Positions 46,625 to 57,326 of a DNA stretch of 64,000 nt are shown here, in pieces. Position 1 is the first letter of the stretch. Every line of letters starts with the position of its first letter. The translations under genes were made by a program, and so were the position numbers. The stretch comes from Siphonodentalium dalli (taxonomy: Eukaryota; Mollusca; Scaphopoda; Gadilida; Siphonodentaliidae): assembly GCA_032622095.1 (NCBI GenBank), contig CP136066.1, positions 145,729,559-145,793,558 of the forward strand. Direction: 5' to 3'. The notes beneath the pieces are model-generated. The model ran no database searches, had not been told where the DNA came from, and worked only from the letters and a program-made list of their open reading frames with translations.

Positions 46625-46870
46625 ATGCCGTCACGTGAGGCGGTTGGATTTATTTTAACCACTTGCTATGATTGTTCCAGGGAATGTGTGCGTTACTGCG
46701 TCCGTAAGCAAATTGAATTTGAAAGAGAATTGAGATTGCCTATAAATTTTTATTCAGCCTCAGACCGGGAATATCGAGTTTATGTTTTTTTGTGGGAGGA
46801 TTTTAGGATGCTGGCTGACTATGTCCACGCGATTGACCTTGATGCCATTGTTGTCAACATCATCAACTGA
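46625..46870 (+). CDS. Unidentified 81-residue protein, copy 2
   Basis: Second copy of the frame at 46,152, about 86 percent identical in protein, with substitutions such as S-to-T and K-to-R and one extra residue. Start ATG and stop are in the same positions. The upstream text 'ttttccaatatgccgtcacg' is also repeated. Retention of an open frame in both copies is the only sign that it may be functional. Confidence 0.4.
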   Translation: MPSREAVGFILTTCYDCSRECVRYCVRKQIEFERELRLPINFYSASDREYRVYVFLWEDFRMLADYVHAIDLDAIVVNIIN

Positions 46871-47204
46871 TTATTATGATTTGTAAGTGAGTTCATCAAT
46901 GAAATTAATGTCGAAGTTGAACACAAGGCCACAGACCCCAGTCGCCACAGTCCTAGGACTTTCTCATTAATATGTAACTCGGGAATATCGAGTTTAACAT
47001 CCCAGTATCATTATCATTTACACCAGTTATGTTCAGAATAATATTACAAAAAAATTACACCCAATACGCCCCAAAAACATAATTCAATATTCAAACACTT
47101 TGAGAAATCATAAAACGAAAACTAAGTGGCGTTAAACAAATCGAAATCAGTCTCAGAAATGTGACAATTTAACTAACACCAATTTAAGAATGGCCACACA
47201 AAAA

Positions 47205-48148
47205 CTGAAAATTGACGTGAGTGGAACCTTAATGTGGAATTAACCATAAATGATATCCTAGTTCCAAGTAAATACCCTGTTATTGTTCAAGCGACAAGGA
47301 TCTTGTGCAAGTACAATCCGAACACGAACAGATACAATAATCCTTCGCTTGCTTTGAAACTTTTGACATCAGCTCAAGAAAGGTGCACGAGTCAAGAGGA
47401 CAGACTCTCTTATGTCAAGCAATCCTGATGGAGCTAAGGACGCTGAAGGCTTCCTGGAAGTTATACAAAATGAATGGGAAGATGAAGTGTCAAGTCCAGC
47501 ATTGCAAACAGTGGTATCAAACAGACTAAACAAAGGGCAGGTTCTCCCTATGACAGACGACATCCTGAAATTTCCAAGCATACTTAAAGAAAATGAGTGA
47601 CTTGAACAAAAGTACCCTTAACAAAGCATTTTCCAAATCACATTGGGAAACATTGAGTCAGATAACATTGGCAGAAATTGTGCTATTCAACAGGCGGAGA
47701 GGAGGGGAGACCGAAAGAATAACAGTTGAGCAATACAAAAACAAAACAGTTAAGTCTTCAACCTTGAAGGAGATAGATCAGTCCATTGGAAAAGGCATTA
47801 TGTTCGATGTTTTCCAGAGTTGAAATACGAGGGAAAAAGGGGCGTACTGTTCCTGTGCTAATTACAAAGCGGTGTGAGCAGAGCATCGATTTGTTGCTAA
47901 TATTCCGGACGGAAGCAGGAGTTCATGATGAAAATCCTTATGTTTTTGCTAGATCAAATTTCGATTCACGAAATTCCATCAGAAGTGCTGACGTTGTGAG
48001 GAGGTTTTCTAAAGAAGCAGATTTGGGAAACATTGAGTCAGATAACATTGGCAGAAATTGTGCTATTCAACAGGCGGAGAGGAGGGGAGACCGAAAGAAT
48101 AACAGTTGACCAATACAAAAACAAAACAGTTAAGTCTTCAACCTTGAA
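47205..48148 (+). pseudogene. Tyrosine recombinase-like gene, older degraded copy
   Basis: Frames joined by shifts read YNPNTNRYNNPSLALKLLTS, then EGFLEVIQNEWEDEVSSPAL, then LAEIVLFNRRRGGETERITV (box I Arg), then VEIRGKKGRTVPVLITKRCE and ENPYVFARSNFDS. This is the middle and catalytic part of a phage-integrase-fold protein family common in invertebrate mobile DNA. It keeps the GKKGRTVPV segment that the later copies lack. It stops before box II. At 48,027-48,148 it carries a second copy of its own 47,646-47,767 segment. Confidence 0.7.
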
Positions 48149-48244
48149 GTAATGTATTGTCATAACGTTTTAAATTTCAGAACATTTAAATTGTAATATA
48201 GTTTGGTGTAAGTTTTCTGGGACAATTTCTTCATTCTGCTCTAA

Positions 48245-48850
48245 TTATCCTAGTTTTATTTTCTCACATTTTTTAATGTTGTTGGAATTGTATGATTCTT
48301 CCGCATTTTCACCATCGGACTGGTCTGTTGAACAGTCATCATCCCCATACACCATTCTCTCGATTTCGCCATCAGACATCCCAGTCTCATTGTCAATAGG
48401 CCCATCTCCACTTCTAGTCGGGCCACTGCTAGTAGATTGTGCATATTTATTCTGATTGTTCTCAACACATGGAGCCGCTGCTGCTTCAGAACTTTTTTCA
48501 CTGCATTTGATGTCTTCATAAGACACGCTTTTTCCAGGTTCGATGTTTAACTTCTTTCGTTTCAGTCGGGGCTCTTTCGCAACTTCACCTCTTAAATCAC
48601 CATGGTATTCAATGAAGCTATCTCCGATTAAGTTTGTGCTGTCACGCCTGTGAGGAAGTCGATCTAAAATTTCATTCTTGTTAATTGGCCAAATCCCAGC
48701 TTTCCTGAAACCGGACTTAAGATTCTCGGAAACATTATCAGAGATTGCATCATGCAGTTTCGCCAGCTGTATTGGGAACACATCCTTGGGTATAGCGCTT
48801 GCCGACTTTTCCCGCTTCTTCCAATCGGTCAATAACAATATGATCCGCAA
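48245..48850 (-). pseudogene. pogo/DDE_1 transposase C-terminal fragment (unit 1)
   Basis: About 200 residues on the minus strand: TDWKKREKSASAIPKDVFPI, then SENLKSGFRKAGIWPINKNE, ILDRLP, and an acidic tail. The SGFRKxGIxPxN...LxRLP block is the familiar C-terminal end of pogo/Tigger-type (DDE_1) transposases. The DDE catalytic core and DNA-binding domain are absent, so it is a fragment. The frame starts from a TTG in the computed reading; no true ATG is evident. Confidence 0.75.
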
Positions 48851-48934
48851 ACTTCTGATGATGAAGCTTACGAAACATATATATCGGACATGTAGGACTA
48901 GACCACACTGTTAACCCTGAAATTTCTCGGAACA

Positions 48935-50500
48935 TGATCACGGTACAGCCATGCAATAATGACGGAGGAAAAAGACGCTGGGATAAAATTCACTTCTGCC
49001 TTTTTTGTCAGCATGGATTTACGAATTTGACAAAATCATTTTTTTGGGCCCCATAGTGGTGAAAAGGAAATCAAAGCAATTCTGCGTCTCGAGAAAAATT
49101 CGACTGAAAAGAAAAATGAACTCCTGAGACTTCGGAATTCCGGTGATTTCCAACATAACATGGATGTGTTGAAAAGTGGCAAAGGAATGCTTGTTGTGTT
49201 GTCACGGAAGATGGGTGGAGATGTTTCACCATCAGACTATTTGCCATGTGAAAGTTGTTTAGCGTTTTTCTTGAAGGATGGTTTGTGGCGCCACAGAAAA
49301 CAATGTCCACTGAGAAAAGGAGAGGTTCCATACAGAAGGGTACAGTCAGGAGCAAGACTTCTTCTGCCATCATCAACAACTGCGAGCGATGGTCTGAGGA
49401 ATCAAGTTTTTACGAGAATGGCGTCCGACGAAATCACGATCGCCGCTCGAAATGATCGTTACATCATAAAGTTAGGGGAGAAATTATTTCAGAGACATGC
49501 GCATTCCTAAGAAGAAAAAAAATAAATGTAACATTAACTAATAGCAGAAGTAACCATTTGTACCCCGTGTACCCATGGGCCTGAAATTAGTTCAGGAAAT
49601 ATGTTTTCTAATTTGCTAAATTTGTGCTCATAAAATGTAACCAATGTACCCGACGTAACAACAGGGTACAAAAGTTGTGTTGTTTTTCGGCGTACCAAAA
49701 TTTGCCATATATGAAACAAAGGGCAGGTTCTCCCTATAACGGACGACATCCTGAAATTCCAAGCATACTTACAGAAAATGAGTGACTTGAACAAAAGTAC
49801 CCTTAACAAAGCATTTTCAAAATCACATTGGGAAACATTGAGTCCGATAACATTGGCAGAAATTTTGCTATTCAACGGGCGGAGAGGAGGGGAGACAGAA
49901 AGAATAACAGTTGACCAATACAAAAACAAAACAGTTAAGTCTTCAACCTTGAAGGAGATAGAAGACTCGTTCAGTCCAATGGAAAAGGCATTATGTGCGA
50001 TGTTTTCCAGAGTTGAAATACGAAGCTATAATATGCTAATTACAAAGCGGTGTGAGCAGAGCATCGATTTGTTGCTAATATTCCGAACGGAAGCAGGAGT
50101 TCATGATGAAAATCCTTATGTTTTTCGCTAGATCAAATTTCGATTCACGAAATTCCATCAGAAGTGCTGACGTTATGAGGAGGTTTTCTAAAGAAGCAGA
50201 TTTTAAATTTCCTGGTTCGATAACCAGCACAAAGTTAAGGAAACATGTAGCGACCATGTCGCAGATATTGAACCTCGGCAAGCAGGATTTGGAAACTATG
50301 GCAGAGTTCATGGGTCACGACATGGAAGTGCATAAAACATTTTACCGTCTACCACAGGAGACAATACAAGTTGTCAGGATGGGTAGATTATTACATGCGT
50401 TTGACCAAGGCACTGTAGGAAAGTATAGCGGGAAATCGCTCGATGAAATACCGGTGGAAGACAGACTATGTGGAAGAAGGTAGTTTCATCTATACCGTAA
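48935..50500 (+). pseudogene. Zinc-finger tyrosine recombinase gene (unit 1), broken
   Basis: Same parts as the unit 2 copy: a CLFC zinc-finger start, a C2HC finger (CESC...LWRHRKQC) in 49,160-49,510, then a non-coding 200-bp stretch, then the catalytic domain from about 49,718. An extra T at about 50,124 shifts the frame before box II, and two extra bases at about 50,470 shift the last residues. Confidence 0.75.
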
Positions 50501-50923
50501 AGCCGGTTTACTTTGGCCCACTTTTTGCCTTCCTCACTTGATAACTTATAAACAAAGAAACCGATCACTAATTTCTAGTTGCTTAAATATGCGGACCTGA
50601 TGTGTCTACAATGTCACAAATATGCAATACCTGAGACTATACTAGAATGTGTTAGTTTTTGTTTTGTTTGTGGGTGGCCAAAGTTCCAATTGTTTTTGCA
50701 CCATTAGTCAATGCTGATGACAAATGCGTATACACTTGGGTAGTTTAAAACAAACAGACAACAGAAATAACATACTTATATTAATTAAGCAAACACAATT
50801 CAGGGATATGACTGATATAACACATTCTAACACATAATTATACATGTATGTCAACAATTATGTCAGACACAGTGCTGCACATTACTTGTACAACATAGAG
50901 AAATCTATTTCCGGAAGGTCTCA

Positions 50924-51124
50924 CTATACACCCCAGGTCTGAAATATAATTCTACACTCTATCTTGAAGACACCCCTATCATTGTAAGGCACAATAGAAG
51001 ATATATCAATATTCTCAAGAATGTCACTAAAATGGTTAAGAATCTGGTCTCTTGTCTTTGGCCATTTCCAGCCTGTGGTATCACACTTGACCATAACATT
51101 TTTCTTCAGCGCCAGTAACTTCAA
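50924..51124 (-). other. Unidentified minus-strand frame (unit 1)
   Basis: The minus strand reads LALKKNVMVKCDTTGWKWPK then TRDQILNHFSDILENID. It is repeated in unit 2 (54,266-54,610), where the frame is longer. No family is recognised. The poly-C tract lies just upstream of it. Confidence 0.35.
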
Positions 51125-51663
51125 CAGTCTCTACCTGACCAGGAAATGGCGACCCCCCCCCCCCCCCCCCCCCCCCCTCATAATTCACCACGACCCAATC
51201 ACCTGAAACAAGAAACGATGGTGTGATGAACATGTGTTAACCTTCCTCTTCAATGCGTCAAGATGATTATTATTGTAGACACTATTATTAAACTAATGTC
51301 ATTTATACTTTAATTATTGTTTGAGAATTGTTTGAAGTACAAAAGTCCTACGAAAATAAAAGGTATATAAGCAATTCATGTGAAGTTTATCATTAAATCG
51401 CGCAGTATTCATCTAGCATGCCTTAGATTCATGTCCATGCACACAATTTTCTTTGAATTATGTACAACTTGACTGTTACATAAGCTGCAAATTAGCAGGC
51501 AATCATTTTAAATTCATCGTAAACTGGTCAGTTTAGATGAATGTGTTTTGCTTATGGCACATGTACAGTAATGTATTGTCATAACGTTTTAAATTTCAGA
51601 ACATGTAAATTGTAATATAGTTTGGTGTAAGTTTTCTGGGACAATTTCTTCATTCTGCTCTAA

Positions 51664-52268
51664 TTATCCTAGTTTTATTTTCTCACATTTTTTAATGTTG
51701 TTGGAATTGTATGATTCTTCCGCATTTTCACCATCGGACTGGTCTGTTGAACAGTCATCATCCCCATACACCATTCTCTCGATTTCGCCATCAGACATCC
51801 CAGTCTCATTGTCAATAGGCCCATCTCCACTTCTAGTCGGGCCACTGCTAGTAGATTGTGCATATTTATTCTGATTGTTCTCAACACATGGAGCCGCTGC
51901 TGCTTCAGAACTTATTCACTGCATTTGATGTCTTCATAAGACACACTTTTTCCAGGTTCGATGTTTAACTTCTTTCGTTTCAGTCGGGGCTCTTTCGCAA
52001 CTTCACCTCTTAAATCACCATGGTATTCAATGAAGCTATCTCCAATTAAGTTTGTGCTGTCACGCCTGTGAGGAAGTCGATCTAAAATTTCATTCTTGTT
52101 AATTGGCCAAATCCCAGCTTTCCTGAAACCGGACTTAAGATTCTCGGAAACATTATCAGAGATTGCATCATGCAGTTTCGCCAGCTGTATTGGGAACACA
52201 TCCTTGGGTATAGCGCTTGCCGACTTTTCCCGCTTCTTCCAATCGGTCAATAACAATATGATCCGCAA
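51664..52268 (-). pseudogene. pogo/DDE_1 transposase C-terminal fragment (unit 2)
   Basis: Same as 48,245-48,850, but 'gaacttattcac' replaces 'gaacttttttcac' near 51,908, which shifts the frame after IKCSE. The conserved NLKSGFRKAGIWPIN block is unchanged. Confidence 0.75.
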
Positions 52269-52307
52269 ACTTCTGATGATGAAGCTTACGAAACATATAT
52301 ATCGGAC

Positions 52308-53985
52308 ATGTCAGAATCCTTTCCTGCTGCAAACTCTCCCAGAAATGAGGCACATCTGGCACAGGGTTCTAGTTTACAACGAGGACTAGACCACACTGTT
52401 AACCTCGAAATTTCTCGGAACATGATCACGGTACAGCCATGCAATAATGACGGAGGAAAAAGACACTGGGATAAAATTCACTTCTGCCTTTTTTGTCAGC
52501 ATGGATTTACGAATTTGACAAAATCATTTTTTTGGGCCCCATAGTGGTGAAAAGGAAATCAAAGCAATTCTGCGTCTCGAGAAAAATTCGACTGAAAAGA
52601 AAAATGAACTCCTGAGACTTCGGAATTCCGGTGATTTCCAACATAACATGGATGTGTTGAAAAGTGGCAAAGGAATGCTTGTTGTGTGGTCACGGAAGAT
52701 GGGTGGAGATGTTTCACCATCAGACTATTTGCCATGTGAAAGTTGTTTAGCGTTTTTCTTGAAGGATGGTTTGTGGCGCCACAGAAAACAATGTCCACTG
52801 AGAAAAGGAGAGGTTCCATACAGAAGGGTACAGTCAGGAGCAAGACTTCTTCTGCCATCATCAACAACTGCGAGCGATGGTCTGAGGAATCAAGTTTTTA
52901 CGAGAATGGCGTCCGACGAAATCACGATCGCCGCTCGAAATGATCGTTACATCATAAAGTTAGGGGAGAAATTATTTCAGAGACATGCGCATTCCTAAGA
53001 AGAAAAAAAATAAATGTAACATTAACTAATAGCAGAAGTAACCATTTGTACCCCGTGTACCCATGGGCCTGAAATTAGTTCAGGAAATATGTTTTCTAAT
53101 TTGCTAAATTTGTGCTCATAAAATGTAACCAATGTACCTGACGTAACAACAGGGTACAAAAGTTGTGTTGTTTTTCGGCGTACCAAAATTTGCCATATAT
53201 GAAACAAAGGGCAGGTTCTCCCTATAACGGACGACATCCTGAAATTCCAAGCATACTTACAGAAAATGAGTGACTTGAACAAAAGTACCCTTAACAAAGC
53301 ATTTTCAAAATCACATTGGGAAACATTGAGTCCGATAACATTGGCAGAAATTTTGCTATTCAACGGGCGGAGAGGAGGGGAGACAGAAAGAATAACAGTT
53401 GACCAATACAAAAACAAAACAGTTAAGTCTTCAACCTTGAAGGAGATAGAAGACTCGTTCAGTCCAATGGAAAAGGCATTATGTGCGATGTTTTCCAGAG
53501 TTGAAATACGAAGCTATAATATGCTAATTACAAAGCGGTGTGAGCAGAGCATCGATTTGTTGCTAATATTCCGAACGGAAGCAGGAGTTCATGATGAAAA
53601 TCCTTATGTTTTCGCTAGATCAAATTTCGATTCACGAAATTCCATCAGAAGTGCTGACGTTATGAGGAGGTTTTCTAAAGAAGCAGATTTTAAATTTCCT
53701 GGTTCGATAACCAGCACAAAGTTAAGGAAACATGTAGCGACCATGTCGCAGATATTGAACCTCGGCAAGCAGGATTTGGAAACTATGGCAGAGTTCATGG
53801 GTCACGACATGGAAGTGCATAAAACATTTTACCGTCTACCACAGGAGACCATACAAGTTGTCAGGATGGGTAGATTATTACATGCGTTTGACCAAGGCAC
53901 TGTAGAAAAGTATAGCGGGAAATCGCTCGATGAAATACCGGTGGAAGACAGACTATGGAAGAAGGTAGTTTCATCTATACCGTAA
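52308..53985 (+). pseudogene. Zinc-finger tyrosine recombinase gene (unit 2), best copy
   Basis: Three frames in order. (1) 52,308-52,544: MSESFPAANSPRNEAHLAQG... with CLFC at residues 60-63, the start of a C2H2-like finger, broken in a T7 tract. (2) 52,557-52,998: HSGEKEIKAIL, then a C2HC finger with C30, C33, H45 and C49 counted from the internal Met at 52,648. (3) 53,206-53,985: catalytic domain open to a TAA. Counting from the Met at 53,266: Arg36 (RRGGE), Arg154 in TKLRKH, His180 in FMGHD and Tyr189 in FYRLP. In box II the usual first His is Thr151. The family is a phage-integrase-fold recombinase of Crypton or related type. The middle region seen at 47.2-47.6 kb is missing and replaced by 200 non-coding bases. 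Confidence 0.8.
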
Positions 53986-54265
53986 AGCCGGTTTACTTTG
54001 GCCCACTTTTTGCCTTCCTCACTTGATAACTTATAAACAAAGAAACCGATCACTAATTTCTAGTTGCTTAAATATGCAGACCTGATGTGTCTACAATGTC
54101 ACAAATATGCAATACCTGAGACTATACTAGAATGTGTTAGTTTTTGTTTTGTTTGTGGGTGGCCAAAGTTCCAATTGTTTTTGCACCATTAGTCAATGCT
54201 GATGACAAATGCGTATACACTTGGGTAGTTTAAAACAAACAGACAACAGAAATAACATACTTATA

Positions 54266-54610
54266 TTAATTAAGCAAACACAATTCAGGGATATGACTGA
54301 TATAACGCATTCTAACACATAAGTATACATGTATGTCAACAATTATGTCAGACACAGTGCTGCACATTACTTGTACAACATAGAGAAATCTATTTCCGGA
54401 AGGTCTCACTATACACCCCCAGGTCTGAAATATAATTCCACACTCTATCTTGAAGACACCCCTATCATTGTAAGGCACAATAGAAGATATATCAATATTC
54501 TCAAGAATGTCACTAAAATGGTTAAGAATCTGGTCTCTTGTCTTTGGCCATTTCCAGCCTGTGGTATCACACTTGACCATAACATTTTTCTTCAGCGCCA
54601 GTAACTTCAA
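54266..54610 (-). other. Unidentified minus-strand frame (unit 2)
   Basis: 114 codons starting MKLLALKKNVMVKCDTTGWK, then WPKTRDQILNHFSDILENID and ISSIVPYNDRGVFKIECGII. The first 60 residues are shared with unit 1. No known domain. It may be a captured host exon. Confidence 0.35.
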
Positions 54611-55043
54611 CAGTCTCTACCTGACCAGGAAATGGCGACCCCCCCCCCCCCTCATAATTCACCCCACGACCCAATCACCTGAAACAAGAAACGATGGTGT
54701 GATGAACATGTGTTAACCTTCCTCTTCAATGCGTCAAGATGATTATTATTGTAGACACTATTATTAAACTAATGTCATTTATACTTTAATTATTGTTTGA
54801 GAATTGTTTGAAGTACAAAAGTCCTACGAAAATAAAAGGTATATAAGCAATTCATGTGAAGTTTATCATTAAATCGCGCAGTATTCATCTAGCATGCCTT
54901 AGATTCATGTCCATGCACACAATTTTCTTTGAATTATGTACAACTTGACTGTTACATAAGCTGCAAATTAGCAGGCAATCATTTTAAATTCATCGTAAAC
55001 TGGTCAGTTTAGATGAATGTGTTTTGCTTATGGCACATGTACA

Positions 55044-55433
55044 GTAATGTATTGTCATAACGTTTTAAATTTCAGAACATGTAAATTGTAATATAGTTTG
55101 GTGTAAGTTTTCTGGGACAATTTCTTCATTCTGCTCTAATTATCCTAGTTTTATTTTCTCACATTTTTTAATGTTGTTGGAATTGTATGATTCTTCCGCA
55201 TTTTCACCATCGGACTGGTCTGTTGAACAGTCATCATCCCCATACACCATTCTCTCGATTTCGCCATCAGACATCCCAGTCTCATTGTCAATAGGCCCAT
55301 CTCCACTTCTAGTCGGGCCACTGCTAGTAGATTGTGCATATTTATTCTGATTGTTCTCAACACATGGAGCTGCTGCTGCTTCAGAACTTTTTTCACTGCA
55401 TTTGATGTCCTCATAAGACACACTTTTATTAAA
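55044..55433. mobile_element. Composite repeat unit 3, truncated
   Basis: 390 bp identical in order to the start of units 1 and 2 (minus-strand pogo tail, ending within SVSYED). It breaks off at 'gacacacttttatt'. The minus-strand frame 55,140-55,466 continues across the junction into flanking DNA, making a chimeric reading frame. Confidence 0.85.
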
Positions 55434-55490
55434 AACATTAAAAACACTATTCACAACCTGAATCAAAGGAAGAATTTTTTATTTTTTTTT

Positions 55491-56150
55491 CGTCTAATAA
55501 CATTTAAACACCAATTTTGAACAGTTTAAGGTAGGTGGATATTTCCTCATTAATATTCGACCCGTTGCGATCAATTAGAATTAGTAGTCAGTGCTTTATC
55601 GCGGGAAAAATGCAATTTAATCATCTCCGCGTGACCATTTCTTCCACAAGATATCCAAGAAAATGTCAATTTTCACAATCATCTCAACAACTTTTCGCCA
55701 CAACCATTATACCGATCGAAGCGCATGTACTCCTCCCACAAATACATATATCGTGTATTGTCACGGAATGTCTTAATAGTATTCCAAATTTCCAATTTAC
55801 ATACAGGTAACCGCTTCGCAATTACTGTCCGGTTAGTCCCAGAAAATTCAATCATTAGTCCGCTTACTGAGACATTCCGTGACAATACTCAAGATATGTA
55901 TTTGTGGGAGGAGTAAAGGCGCTTCGATCTTTTTAATGTTTGTGGCGAAATGTTGAGATGATTGTGAAAATTGACATTTTCTTGGATATTTTGTGGAAGA
56001 AATAGTCACGTGGCGATGATTAAATTGCATTTTTTCCGCGATAAAGCACTGACAACTGATTCTAACTGATCGCCGCGGGTCGAATATTAGTGACGAAATA
56101 TTCACTTACCTTAAACTGTTCAGAATTGGTGTCTAAACTGTTATTAGACG
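55491..56150. mobile_element. Foldback element, about 280-bp arms
   Basis: The left arm starts cgtctaataacatttaaaca and the right arm ends 'ctgttattagacg'. The arms 55,491-55,774 and 55,869-56,150 are inverted copies with several differences (for example 'ggatatttcctcattaatat' against its complement). The 94-bp centre is unrelated. No gene; the frames at 55,535-56,105 are arm readings. It sits 30 bp past the truncated third unit. Confidence 0.88.
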
Positions 56151-56234
56151 AATAAAAGGTGTCGGAAAGTGTCTGTAAACTTTGACAACACAAATTCCTT
56201 GCCTCGAACTCTACGACTTCTGGTTTTCATTTGT

Positions 56235-57315
56235 GTCCATCACGCTTTCTCCCTCCGTTTGTCTGTCCGTCCATCCGTCCGACCTCATAACTCGAACAAC
56301 TATGAACCGATTTCAATAATTTTTTGTATGCAATCTCATTAGGACTGCCTCTCTCCGCGTGATGCTAATTGTGGTTCGGTCAGACTTTTTTTTTTAAAGT
56401 TACACCTCATTTTCGACTTATTCTGTCCGACTTAATAACTTTAACAAATATGAACTGATTTCAATAATTTTTGGTATACATGATGCTCACAATACCCTCT
56501 CTACATGACGCGGCTAGGGATTGGCTCAGACTGTTTTTCGTAATATTACACTTCATTTTCAACTTATTTCTGTCTGACTTAATAACTTTAACAAATATGA
56601 ACCAATTTGAATAATTTTTTTGTATGGATGTTCACCACTATGAGGACATTTAATAGCATATTCAACTGTTTTGTGTTTTGGTTTGATGAGGGACAGTTGG
56701 TGTGCGGGCGGGCAGACCTAAAGAATGCCTTACAACTTTGACATTTGTGAACGGATTCAAAAAATTTTGGTATGTTGCTCCCAATGACTATTTATTGCCT
56801 GTAGATAATGGGTCATGTCCGAACTTTTTGACAAGAGTTATTCACCTTTGATGACTTTTTTTGCATATTTTTCACTGTTGGCGCGATAACTCAATCAAAT
56901 ATTAACTGATTCAAACCATATATGATCTATGAGTCTCTTGCAACAAATTCTCGGACAAGTTCAAAAACCAGGTTTGTCCGAATTTTTTCCCGGAGTTATG
57001 GGCTTTAGTTTGTCTATTTTTAGCATTTATTTTCTCTATTAGCGTGATAACTGAATCAAATTTTGTTAACTGATTCAAACCATATTTGATATATGAGTCT
57101 CTTGCAACACTATCTCGGGACGAGTTCGAAAACCAGGTTTGTCCGAATTTTTTCCCCAGAGTTATGGGCTTTAGTTTGTCTATTTTTAGCTTTTTTCACC
57201 GTTGGCGCGATAACTGAATAAAATATTAACCGATTCAAACGATATTTGATATATGAGTCTCTTGCAATAATATATCAGACGAGTTCGAAAACCAGGTTCG
57301 TCCGACATTTTGGGC
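56235..57315 (+). repeat. GTCCG-type repeat with several core units
   Basis: 'catcacgctttctccctccg' and gtctgtccgtccatccgtccg, then 'aactatgaaccgatttcaat' units shared with 16,640-17,215. From 56,880 there are three units with 'ggcgcgataactgaat' and 'gagttcgaaaaccaggtt'. Confidence 0.7.
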
Positions 57316-57326
57316 CTTGTGTTGGC

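Larger units (their letters stand above)
48149..51567. mobile_element. Composite repeat unit 1, 3.4 kb
   Basis: Starts gtaatgtattgtcataacg, repeated at 51,568 and 55,044. Content: minus-strand pogo-type C-terminus, plus-strand zinc-finger and tyrosine recombinase pieces, an unidentified minus-strand frame, and a C28 tract at about 51,150. Compared with unit 2 it lacks about 70 bp near 48,893, has small indels in the recombinase frames, and has a longer poly-C. Otherwise it is nearly identical. Confidence 0.9.
51568..55043. mobile_element. Composite repeat unit 2, 3.5 kb
   Basis: Head-to-tail copy of unit 1 with the same gene order and the better-preserved recombinase. The poly-C tract is 12 bases here against 28 in unit 1. 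The sharp recurrence of the start sequence at 55,044 shows that a third unit begins there. Confidence 0.9.

Noticed and set aside
51150-51178. C28 tract as a possible regulatory or structural element
   Set aside because: The second unit has only 12 C at the same place; homopolymer length is unstable in DNA and in sequencing, so no function can be inferred.
49534-53417. Identical 131-residue minus-strand frames at 49,534-49,929 and 53,022-53,417
   Set aside because: They are antisense to the recombinase domain and its non-coding insert. Identity reflects the tandem duplication.
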